From Defluviitaleaceae bacterium (GTDB lineage: Bacteria; Bacillota; Clostridia; Lachnospirales; UBA5962), in contig WQZK01000062.1 in the NCBI GenBank assembly GCA_009780765.1, forward strand, positions 1 through 8,923: a stretch of 8,923 nucleotides of DNA, given 5' to 3'. The position numbers and the translations under genes were made by a program. Shown here in pieces: positions 1-5,628 of the stretch. Within the stretch, counting starts at the first letter, position 1, and each line of letters opens with the position of its first letter. A model generated the notes under the pieces. The model saw nothing but the letters and a program-made list of their open reading frames with translations, ran no database searches and was not told the DNA's origin.

Positions 1-185
1 ATTCCTTCTGTCATCGCCATGCCTAATGCCGTCATTTGGAATGATCCGTTATTAGTCGTATATAACATATTTAATCTTAATAAACTTTTAGCATTTCTTA
101 TCACTCCGCTGTTTCGGCTCATCACTCCTAGCTCTTTCGCTTTTCTTTCCCAATCTTTTGGTAGGTACTCTGTTATCATTTTCAT
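1..185 (-). CDS. IS4-type transposase, N-terminal part (runs off left edge)
   Basis: An uninterrupted minus-strand frame begins with ATG at 185 (a second in-frame ATG lies at 179) and leaves the window after 61 codons. It begins MKMITEYLPKDWERKAKELG and continues through a stretch rich in LLR-LNMLY and TTNNGSFQMTALGMAMTEG. I recognise this from memory as the N-terminal region of IS4-type DDE transposases common in Clostridia; the catalytic domain would lie outside the window. A TTGCGT/TATAAT promoter sits directly upstream, but the predicted transcript start falls almost on the first ATG, and only a weak AAAAGA precedes it. The message would therefore be nearly leaderless, in keeping with low transposase expression. 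The open frame on the opposite strand (19-240) is a shadow of this gene. The family call is fairly sure; the precise start is not. Confidence 0.7.
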   Translation of the reverse strand, partial: MKMITEYLPKDWERKAKELGVMSRNSGVIRNAKSLLRLNMLYTTNNGSFQMTALGMAMTEG

Positions 186-191
186 TCTTTT

Positions 192-220
192 ATTATATCA
201 TTTTTTTTCGGTTTACGCAA
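192..220 (-). promoter_or_regulatory. Sigma-A-type promoter of the IS4-type transposase
   Basis: Reading the minus strand, TTGCGT (220-215) and TATAAT (197-192) are separated by exactly 17 bases. Transcription would begin near 185, right at the transposase start codon. The promoter lies in the end of the IS4-type element, which seems to stop close to the IS630 boundary at 236. Confidence 0.6.
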
Positions 221-235
221 GTGGGGTTGCAGGGG

Positions 236-253
236 TATAGCCAACGACATTGA
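236..253 (+). repeat. IS630 left terminal inverted repeat
   Basis: This 18-bp end matches the right end (1141-1158, opposite orientation) at 15 of 18 positions, with mismatches at positions 7, 15 and 16. The -35 box of the element's own promoter begins inside it at 250. Confidence 0.75.
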
Positions 254-278
254 CAAACAAGAAAAAAACTGATAAGAT
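250..278 (+). promoter_or_regulatory. Promoter of the IS630 transposase
   Basis: TTGACA (250-255) is followed after 17 bases by TAAGAT (273-278), preceded by TGA, which makes an extended -10. This is a near-consensus sigma-A promoter. Transcription should begin near 285, only about 8 nt before the transposase ATG at 293. Between them lies a threefold GCATATG repeat (282-302) that creates an out-of-frame ATG at 286, so translation would start with almost no leader. Confidence 0.65.
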
Positions 279-292
279 ATAGCATATGGCAT

Positions 293-1153
293 ATGGCATA
301 TCCAGTAGTTTACCGACAAAAAGCCCTAGAGGCTTTGAAAAAAGGTTATACACAAACTGAAGTCAATAAGATGTTTGGCTTATCAAATAATGTCCTCAAG
401 AAATGGAAGGAACTTGAGGAAGAAACAGGATCACTCGAAAAACGTCCTCTTGACAGAAAACCAGCTATTGACCTTGATGCATTACGTAAATATTGTGAAG
501 AAAATCCTCTTGCAACTCATATTGAGGCAGGAATTTATTTTGGTACAAGTGAACGAAATATTCGTTATGCAAAAGACCTTCTTGGAATCACACGTAAAAA
601 AAGACAACCTCATACTCTGAGCGAGACGAGCAACAACGAACAGAGTTTATCGAAGAATTAAACGCTCTCCCAGATGATATGGAAATGTTCTACGCAGATG
701 AAACAGGATTTGAGGAGCATTATTCCCGCACCTACGGCTACTCACAAAGGAGCAAGCGGGTATATGGTGCAGTCCCTGGCACACGTCGTCATCGCAGGGT
801 AAGTGTTGTAGGAGCTATCAACCAAAACAATGTGTTTTTGGCTGGATTTGCTTTTAAAGGCTATATGAATGGCGATTTGTTTACTGGTTGGCTTGAACAT
901 GTTTTCGCACCTTCACTTAAAAATCCTACAAAATCAATAATCATAATCGACAACGCAAGTCATCACCCAAAAGAAAGAATATATGATATAGCCGAAGAAT
1001 ACGGCTTTTTTTGTGATTTTCTTACCCAAGTATTCGCCTGATTTGAACAAAATTGAAAAATATTCGGCTAACATCAAGAATTGGTTACGTCTTCATCTTG
1101 AAAAGTGTGATAGCTTTTCGAGTGCCTTAGTTCGTGCTTTTCGTTGTCGTTAG
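293..1153 (+). pseudogene. IS630-family transposase, split by two frameshifts
   Basis: The first frame (293-661) opens MAYPVVYRQKALEALKKGYT and contains the N-terminal helix-turn-helix. At the A7 run at 596-602 it loses the family reading. Moving to the -1 frame from 601 restores KTTSYSERDEQQRTEFIEEL and then the catalytic domain, with YADETGF (first Asp, codon 697) and IIIIDNASHH (second Asp, codon 949). At the T7 run at 1006-1012 the frame is lost again. Moving to the +1 frame from 1013 gives VIFLPKYSPDLNKIEKYSAN, carrying the final Glu (codon 1055), and the protein ends ALVRAFRCR at TAG 1151-1153 inside the right inverted repeat. The DDE triad is thus intact if the A run had one more base and the T run one fewer. 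As written no full-length enzyme is made, unless by programmed slippage. Confidence 0.8.
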
Positions 1154-1158
1154 CTATA
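1141..1158 (-). repeat. IS630 right terminal inverted repeat
   Basis: The inward-reading sequence from 1158 matches the left end at 15 of 18 bases. It contains the transposase stop codon (1151-1153). Confidence 0.75.
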
Positions 1159-1233
1159 TTCGTTGGCCTCTATTTTGGAACGCATTTTATTTGTCTATTT
1201 CCATATTTTTGAAGCTAGTTGTTGTTTATTCAT
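1159..1233 (-). pseudogene. hsdM: 5' fragment of a type I restriction-modification methylase gene
   Basis: From ATG at 1233 the minus strand reads MNKQQLASKIWK, a stop, then TNKMRSKIEANEY up to the edge of the IS630 element. This matches the usual start of HsdM, the modification subunit of type I systems, which as I remember it reads MNKQQLASKIW(x)3NKMRSKIEANEYKDYILG. A perfect AGGAGG ribosome site lies 5 nt upstream, so this is the true start of the gene. Two lesions are visible: codon 13 is TAG (1197-1195), where the family has a small residue, and the gene is cut after about 25 codons by mobile DNA. The rest may lie to the left of the window, beyond the IS4-type element. The fragment is too short to act. 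Confidence 0.72.
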
Positions 1234-1250
1234 AGCATCCTCCTGAAATG

Positions 1251-1355
1251 TACAGTAAGCGACAATAAAAAACGTGTACAGCAAATTTTTTATTCAGCCA
1301 CAAACCATTGAATAAAAAATGAAGGCAGACACGTTTTTGAATGTCACTTGCTATA
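1251..1355. repeat. MITE-like palindromic element, copy 1
   Basis: This 105-bp non-coding element has 27-bp inverted ends. The right end, read inward from 1355, starts TATAGCAAGTGACATTC, and it matches the left end (1251-1277) at 22 of 27 bases. Nested inside is a second, perfect 12-bp stem (1285-1296 with 1309-1320) around a 12-nt loop. The outer arms are shared with copy 2 at 8562-8668, while the inner stem is a different sequence that is still self-complementary. TA at both ends fits a Tc1/IS630-type target. It lies 18 bp upstream of the hsdM start and downstream of the HEPN gene, where its hairpin could also act as a transcription barrier for that gene. Confidence 0.7.
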
Positions 1356-1367
1356 TTCCTATTGAGT

Positions 1368-1385
1368 TATAGCAAGTTTGCTATA
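1368..1385. repeat. 18-bp palindrome made of two MITE tips
   Basis: TATAGCAAGTTTGCTATA has perfect 8-bp arms around a 2-nt centre. The two halves are identical to the outermost nine bases at the left and right ends of the MITE at 8562-8668, so this looks like a copy that has lost everything between its tips. It ends 1 bp from the stop codon of the HEPN gene and is only 12 bp from copy 1. Confidence 0.55.
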
Positions 1386-1386
1386 T

Positions 1387-1776
1387 TTATTTCAAAACTT
1401 CTTCATATTTTTCTTTAAAGCTTTTTGAAAAATCTAAAGCTTCTTTAGCCATTTTATAATCTAACTCTAAAAAATTATCACCCGGGTAATTTGTATCGAA
1501 ATAATAATCTTTTAAAAGCCTTAGGTGATATAAATCATCTTTTTCAAATTTTATATTTAAAAGCTCTTCTATCCTGCTTGCAATTTTCGGCAAGTTATGT
1601 GTTGAAAGGAGAAGATAATCTCCTTCTTCACCATTTTGAAAAATATAATTTTTTAAAATTTTTTCTAAATATTGCTGACATAATCTGGCTGCATGATTAT
1701 AAAGTTCTGCTTTAAACATATGTTCTGCTGCAATTAAATCTTTATTTGCCAGAGAATAATAGCTATTCTCGTTCAT
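1387..1776 (-). CDS. HEPN-domain protein (putative toxin partner of MNT)
   Basis: This 129-aa, strongly helical, soluble protein belongs by appearance to the HEPN superfamily. The diagnostic features are the N-terminal helix with AAEHMFKAELYNHAARLCQQ (16-35), the THNLPKIASRI stretch (59-69) and the DYYFDTNYPGD motif (90-100), which corresponds to the Y-x3-RYP motif of the family. HEPN proteins paired with MNT nucleotidyltransferases are known as toxin-antitoxin modules, in which the MNT enzyme can silence the toxin by adding AMP to a tyrosine. The RX4-6H RNase motif found in many HEPN toxins is not present: none of R31, R68 or R86 has a histidine at the right spacing, and the usual Arg of the RYP motif is Asn96. 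RNase activity is therefore doubtful. The start at 1776 has AGGGG upstream and overlaps the end of the MNT gene by 14 bp, implying coupled translation. Confidence 0.75.
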   Translation of the reverse strand: MNENSYYSLANKDLIAAEHMFKAELYNHAARLCQQYLEKILKNYIFQNGEEGDYLLLSTHNLPKIASRIEELLNIKFEKDDLYHLRLLKDYYFDTNYPGDNFLELDYKMAKEALDFSKSFKEKYEEVLK

Positions 1777-2125
1777 ACAAAATCACCCCTTTATTTATCG
1801 AAAAGTTTACATTTAATTTATGTGTTGTTTTTAAATTTTCTATAGTTGTATATATTAGTTGATATTCTACCCACTCCCCGAAGCCATCAAAAATTTCATG
1901 TAAAACTACCCTTTTCTTTACATCTAAAGGATCTTCTGATATAACTGCAATATCTATATCGCTTCTTATATTCGTTTTACACTTTATTTCACTTCCGAAA
2001 AGCACGAGATAGAGTATATCTTCATCATACCTCTGTGTTACTACAAAGTTCAGAAAGTCTTTTGTCTTATCTCTTAAGTCCAATTTCTTCCAATCAATTT
2101 TATTCTGTAAAATTTTCAAACTCAA
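1763..2125 (-). CDS. MNT-type nucleotidyltransferase (putative antitoxin)
   Basis: This 120-aa protein has the core motif of the polymerase-beta nucleotidyltransferase fold: LFGSEIKCKTNIRSDIDIAV (42-61), that is G44-S45, ten residues, then metal-binding D56 and D58. An acidic residue in the following strand (E87 in WVEYQ) may be the third metal ligand. The ending NKGVILYERE is typical of small MNT proteins. In HEPN-MNT pairs this enzyme is the antitoxin, adenylylating the HEPN partner. The start is TTG at 2125: GGAGGG lies 8 nt upstream and no better start exists, while the next in-frame TTG (2119) is less well placed. It is the first gene of a two-gene unit with the HEPN gene, under a TTGAAA/TAAAAT promoter, and is transcribed away from the glutamate mutase operon. 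Confidence 0.8.
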   Translation of the reverse strand: MSLKILQNKIDWKKLDLRDKTKDFLNFVVTQRYDEDILYLVLFGSEIKCKTNIRSDIDIAVISEDPLDVKKRVVLHEIFDGFGEWVEYQLIYTTIENLKTTHKLNVNFSINKGVILYERE

Positions 2126-2152
2126 AATATTCCCTCCAAAATTTATACAAAT

Positions 2153-2181
2153 ATTTTAACATATATTTTAAAATTTTTCAA
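2153..2181 (-). promoter_or_regulatory. Promoter of the MNT-HEPN unit
   Basis: On the minus strand TTGAAA (2181-2176) and TAAAAT (2158-2153) are separated by 17 bases, with transcription expected to begin near 2146, about 20 nt before the TTG start codon. It is back to back with the glmS promoter. Confidence 0.6.
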
Positions 2182-2221
2182 GTACAAGAGAATTATTTTT
2201 ATGAAAAATTTATAAAAATTG

Positions 2222-2250
2222 TTGTAAAAAATTCAATGATATGATAAAAT
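2222..2250 (+). promoter_or_regulatory. Promoter of the glutamate mutase operon
   Basis: TTGTAA (2222-2227), 17 bases, then TAAAAT (2245-2250) preceded by TGA, an extended -10. The predicted start near 2257 leaves an AT-rich leader of about 60 nt. I see no cobalamin riboswitch in it: it is too short and lacks any GC-rich structured part. A shorter-range alternative -10 (TATAAT at 2256-2261) lacks a good -35. Confidence 0.55.
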
Positions 2251-2319
2251 GTTACTATAATAAAAATTAATAAAAATCAAAATTAAAAATCAATCTAAAG
2301 AAAGGAGCATTTAAAAATT

Positions 2320-2733
2320 ATGAAACAAATAACATTAGTTATGGGTGTTATAGGAGCAGATGTTCATGCTGTTGGCAATAAAATATTAAATTTCGTTTTT
2401 ACTGATGCTGGCTTTAAAGTAGTAAACTTAGGAGTTATGGTTACTCAGAAAGAATTCGTTGAAGCGGCTATAGAATCTGCGGCAGATGCTATTATCGTTT
2501 CTTCTTTATATGGTCAAGGAGAGATAGACTGTAAAGGCTTAAGAGATAAATGTGATGAAGCGGGACTTAAGGGGATCAAACTTTACGCAGGCGGCAACTT
2601 AGTAATCGGGAAGGTTGACTTTGAAGAGGTAGAAGAACGTTATAAAAAAATGGGCTTCGATAGAGTGTATCCACCTGGGTCAGACCCACAAATATCAGTT
2701 GTACATCTTAAAGAAGACTTTGGAGTAGAGTAA
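2320..2733 (+). CDS. glmS: Glutamate mutase (methylaspartate mutase) S subunit
   Basis: This is the small, B12-binding subunit of glutamate mutase (EC 5.4.99.1), which with GlmE interconverts L-glutamate and (2S,3S)-3-methylaspartate by a radical carbon-skeleton rearrangement in the cytoplasm. The protein is 137 aa, the same length as the Clostridium tetanomorphum/cochlearium subunits. It carries the B12 signature D14-x-H16-x-x-G19; His16 replaces the lower axial base on cobalt in this family. Further B12-pocket stretches are IIVSSLYGQGE (58-68) and LYAGGNLVIGK (88-98). AAAGGAG lies 12 nt upstream of the ATG, a rather wide spacing. It is the first gene of a five-gene operon, and its stop codon overlaps the glmL start by one base (TAATG). 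Confidence 0.95.
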   Translation: MKQITLVMGVIGADVHAVGNKILNFVFTDAGFKVVNLGVMVTQKEFVEAAIESAADAIIVSSLYGQGEIDCKGLRDKCDEAGLKGIKLYAGGNLVIGKVDFEEVEERYKKMGFDRVYPPGSDPQISVVHLKEDFGVE

Positions 2734-4142
2734 TGATAAATTCTATGCAAGGGGCGGCTTGCGAAACAAACGCCCCAAAGGCTCGCAACGTGCTACTTTG
2801 TGATATAGGCTCAACTTATACTAAACTAACAGCAGTAGACATAGAAAAAGGTAAAATAATTGGTTTTTCCAAATCATATACTACGATAGAAGACGATGTT
2901 ACTATCGGCTATAACAAAGCCTTAGAATTGTTGAAAGATCAAACTGGAGAAATTCACTTTGCAAAAAAACTTTGTGCAAGCTCTGCTGCTGGTGGTCTTA
3001 AAATAATTTCTTCGGGACTTGTGCCTGATTTAACTGCAAAGGCATCTCGCTTGGCTTCTGCGAGCGCTGGTGGCAAAGTTATAAAGACATATTCATATGA
3101 ACTAACAGAAGACGATGCTAAGAATATAGAATCTGAAAATCCAGATATTATACTTTTATCTGGCGGTATTGATGGTGGAAATAAAGAAGTTTTATTACAC
3201 AACGCTACTATGGTTTCTAAAATCTCTGGTAATTTTCACGTTATAGTTGCTGGAAATAAGTCGGCAAAAGATGATGTCGCTAAGATACTTAGTCAAAATG
3301 TCGTTTTCACAGAAAATGTAATGCCTGAGTTTGGTGTTTTAAATATAGAGCCTGTAAAAGAAGTTATACGAAAGCTTTTTATCGAAAATATAGTTTCTGC
3401 AAAAGGGTTAGATAGTATCCAAAAAATTATGGACATGGAAATAATTCCAACACCACTAGCTGTTTTAGAAGCATGTGAAATCTTAGGTAAAAATATTGGT
3501 GAGATAATGGCATACGACCTAGGCGGTGCTACAACAGACGTATACTCTATAGCGGATGGAAGCCCAAAAACTATCGACTGCTTTATGAATGGTCTTCAAG
3601 AACCATATGCAAAAAGGACAGTAGAAGGTGATTTAGGGATGCGATATTCTATGGAAGCGCTACTTGAGCAAACAGAGACAGAAAACTTGATCCGCGGGTA
3701 TCAATTAAACGAACCTGATTATCATAAATGGATAAGAATTTGTCGTGAATATAAAGGCACTTTACCAACAGGTGATTTTGAAAAATACCATACCATAGAC
3801 GAAGCTATAGCATCAGAAGCTATAAAAATTTCGACTAACAGGCACGTTGGCACAAAGAAAAAAGTAATGACTTTAGCTGGTGAAGCATTTTTGCAAGAAG
3901 GCAAAGATTTAACGGGCATTAAATATATAATAGGCTCTGGCGGTGCTATTATTAATGCAAGAAATCCCCAAAAAATATTACAAAAAGCAATATATACACC
4001 ATCAGATGCAGAGCTTCTAAAACCACTTAAGCCAACACTTTTACTAGATGAAAGCAATTGCATGTGTGCAATGGGTCTTCTATCCCGTATAGAACCCAAT
4101 TTAGCTGTACAGCTGATGAAAGAAAATTTTAAAGAAATATAG
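2733..4142 (+). CDS. glmL: GlmL/MutL, ATPase partner of glutamate mutase
   Basis: This 469-aa protein has the ASKHA (actin/Hsp70/sugar kinase) fold expected of MutL/GlmL, encoded between the S and E subunits in known glutamate mutase operons and thought to reactivate the enzyme when its cofactor is damaged. Visible motifs are phosphate-1 DIGSTYTKL (24-32), LLSGGIDGGN (141-150), phosphate-2 AYDLGGATTDVYS (260-272), the conserved TVEGDLGMRYSMEAL (296-310) and the adenosine motif IIGSGGAI (399-406). The start at 2733 is supported by GGAG 7 nt upstream and by the TAATG overlap with glmS. It gives about 18 residues before the first beta strand that the family usually lacks, and these are encoded by an unusually GC-rich, foldable stretch. 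GTG at 2790, with AAAGG upstream, would give the more usual N terminus. Confidence 0.93.
   Translation: MINSMQGAACETNAPKARNVLLCDIGSTYTKLTAVDIEKGKIIGFSKSYTTIEDDVTIGYNKALELLKDQTGEIHFAKKLCASSAAGGLKIISSGLVPDLTAKASRLASASAGGKVIKTYSYELTEDDAKNIESENPDIILLSGGIDGGNKEVLLHNATMVSKISGNFHVIVAGNKSAKDDVAKILSQNVVFTENVMPEFGVLNIEPVKEVIRKLFIENIVSAKGLDSIQKIMDMEIIPTPLAVLEACEILGKNIGEIMAYDLGGATTDVYSIADGSPKTIDCFMNGLQEPYAKRTVEGDLGMRYSMEALLEQTETENLIRGYQLNEPDYHKWIRICREYKGTLPTGDFEKYHTIDEAIASEAIKISTNRHVGTKKKVMTLAGEAFLQEGKDLTGIKYIIGSGGAIINARNPQKILQKAIYTPSDAELLKPLKPTLLLDESNCMCAMGLLSRIEPNLAVQLMKENFKEI
2751..2788 (+). other. Two mutually exclusive hairpins at the glmL 5' end
   Basis: GGGGCG (2751-2756) can pair with CGCCCC (2771-2776). 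TTGCGA (2759-2764) can pair with TCGCAA (2783-2788). The two stems interlock, so only one can form unless they make a pseudoknot. The tract is markedly more GC-rich than its surroundings, encodes the atypical N-terminal extension of GlmL, and lies just before the alternative GTG start at 2790. A role in setting the dose of GlmL relative to GlmS is possible but is inference. Confidence 0.35.
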
Positions 4143-4155
4143 GAGATACGAAAAT

Positions 4156-5628
4156 ATGAAGCACAGATTAGGAAACAAAAAATTAGAAAATAAAAAATGG
4201 GACGAAGATTACCTACACTCTCTGCGAAAAGAGGTTTTGGAGGGTTGGCCAACAGGTGCCGGAGTTGATTTAGAAGAAGCTTTTGCTTACCAAAAAGCGA
4301 TTCCAGAAGAAAAAAACTTTTCAAAAAAATTACAAGAAGCAGATAAAAAAGGGATAACTCTAATTCAGCCAAGAGCAGGTGTTGCACTTGCTGATGAGCA
4401 TTTAGAGTTACTTAAATATTTAGAAGATAACGGTAATGCAGATCTTCTGCCATCAACTATCGATAGCTACACTCGTCATAACAAGTATACAGAAGCACAA
4501 GTTGGTATAGACGAAAGTATCGCAAAAGGCCGTTCTCTGCTAAATGGTTTCCCTGCTGTTAACCATGGGGTTGCGGTTTGCCGAAAAATAACTTCTACTG
4601 TAAAAAGTCCAGTGCAAGTTCGCCATGGCACGCCAGATGCTAGGCTTTTATTAGAAATCACAATAGCAGGTGGTTTTACTTCTTATGAAGGTGGTGCGAT
4701 TTCTTATAATATTCCTTATTCAAAAAGCATTCCACTAGAACAAACTTTATATGATTGGCAATATATAGATAGACTAATAGGACTTTATGAAGAAAAGGGA
4801 ATTCGCATAAATCGCGAACCTTTTGGTCCTTTAACTGGAACTTTAGTTCCGCCTTGTATATCACATGCTGTCGCAATAATAGAAGCTTTGCTTGCCGCTG
4901 AACAAGGTACAAAATGTATAACGGCAGGTTACGGTCAATGTGGAAATTTAGTTCAAGACGTTGCGGCAATTAAAAGTCTAAAACGCCTTACTAAACAATA
5001 TCTTGAAAATGCAGGTTATGGAGATGTTTTAGTAACTACTGTTCTTCACCAATGGATGGGAGGTTTCCCAGCTAACGAAAGCTCTGCTTATGGTGTAATT
5101 TCTTTAGGTGCTACTGCGGCAGCATTATCTAAAGCTACAAAAGTTATTGTAAAAACTCCACATGAAGCTATGGGAATTCCTACAAAAGAAGCAAATGCAG
5201 GCGGCCTTTTAGCTACAAAACAAGTTGTTAATATGCTAAAAGATCAATCTATATTAAACACAAAAGAAGTGGAGCTAGAAGCTCTTCAAATAGAAAAAGA
5301 AACGAACGCCATCTTAAGCAAAGCATTAGAACTAGGCGAAGGAGACATTTTAATAGGAGCTATAAAAGCAATAGAATTAGGCATTATAGACATTCCTTAC
5401 GCTCCTAGTAAATATAATGCAGATAAGCTATTTCCAGCAAGAGATAACGATGGAGCAGTTAGAATTCTTGAAACAGGTAACCTTCCTTTTGATGCTGAGA
5501 CAAAAGAATTCCATGCAGAAAAATTAAAAGATAGAGCAAAAATAGAAAATAGAGAAGTTTCTATAAATATGGCTATAGACGATATTTATGCAGTAAGTAA
5601 TGGTGTTTTAATAGGCGGTAGACAATGA
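4156..5628 (+). CDS. glmE: Glutamate mutase (methylaspartate mutase) E subunit
   Basis: This is the catalytic TIM-barrel subunit, which binds glutamate and the adenosyl part of B12. It is 490 aa, against about 483 in C. cochlearium. The substrate-binding residues known there (R66, R100, R149, E171, Y177, Y181) all recur with a constant +7 shift: R73 in QPRAGV, R107 in YTRHNK, R156 in VQVRHGTPDARL, E178 in TSYEGG, and Y184 and Y188 in AISYNIPYSK. The enzyme is therefore expected to be a genuine glutamate mutase rather than a relative of changed specificity. AGGAG (4141-4145) overlaps the glmL stop and lies 10 nt before the ATG. The gene's TGA overlaps the next ATG as ATGA, so the AtuA-family gene is translationally coupled to it. 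Confidence 0.95.
   Translation: MKHRLGNKKLENKKWDEDYLHSLRKEVLEGWPTGAGVDLEEAFAYQKAIPEEKNFSKKLQEADKKGITLIQPRAGVALADEHLELLKYLEDNGNADLLPSTIDSYTRHNKYTEAQVGIDESIAKGRSLLNGFPAVNHGVAVCRKITSTVKSPVQVRHGTPDARLLLEITIAGGFTSYEGGAISYNIPYSKSIPLEQTLYDWQYIDRLIGLYEEKGIRINREPFGPLTGTLVPPCISHAVAIIEALLAAEQGTKCITAGYGQCGNLVQDVAAIKSLKRLTKQYLENAGYGDVLVTTVLHQWMGGFPANESSAYGVISLGATAAALSKATKVIVKTPHEAMGIPTKEANAGGLLATKQVVNMLKDQSILNTKEVELEALQIEKETNAILSKALELGEGDILIGAIKAIELGIIDIPYAPSKYNADKLFPARDNDGAVRILETGNLPFDAETKEFHAEKLKDRAKIENREVSINMAIDDIYAVSNGVLIGGRQ

Larger units (their letters stand above)
236..1158 (+). mobile_element. IS630-type insertion sequence, complete but with a broken transposase
   Basis: The element is bounded by imperfect inverted repeats. 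The left end reads TATAGCCAACGACATTGA (236-253). The right end, read inward from 1158, is TATAGCTAACGACAACGA, matching at 15 of 18 positions. Both ends carry TA, the target duplicated by the IS630/Tc1-mariner superfamily. The 923-bp length is a little short for the family but leaves room for only one transposase. The left flank is the end of an IS4-type element and the right flank is an hsdM fragment. Joining the flanks across the single TA gives hsdM codons running directly into IS4 sequence, so this element probably landed at an older IS4/hsdM junction. Confidence 0.8.

Noticed and set aside
19..240. 73-codon plus-strand open frame with a hydrophobic C terminus, resembling a small membrane protein
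   Set aside because: It is antisense to the IS4-type transposase start, which has recognisable family sequence and its own promoter. The hydrophobicity comes from reading that AT-rich gene backwards.
1285..1320. Inner stem of MITE copy 1 as a simple bidirectional terminator
   Set aside because: The stem is entirely A/T rich apart from one base pair and lies inside a larger palindrome shared with another locus. It may block transcription in passing, but a mobile repeat explains it better.
1251..1385. CRISPR array or leader, because of repeated short motifs
   Set aside because: The repeats are inverted, not direct, with no regular spacers and no cas gene. They fit a palindromic transposable element.
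2261..2293. Three TAAAAATYAA direct repeats in the glmS leader as possible operator sites
   Set aside because: The repeats are made almost only of A and T in a low-complexity stretch, so they are easily explained by composition. Spacing is 10 and 13 bp, not a clear operator pattern.
2257..2319. Cobalamin riboswitch upstream of a B12-dependent enzyme
   Set aside because: The leader is only about 60 nt of low-complexity AT-rich sequence with no B12-box-like or GC-rich helices, far shorter than a cobalamin riboswitch.
3722..4387. 221-codon minus-strand open frame crossing the glmL/glmE junction
   Set aside because: Both plus-strand genes are unmistakable and fully conserved here. The reverse frame has no ribosome site and no recognisable domain.
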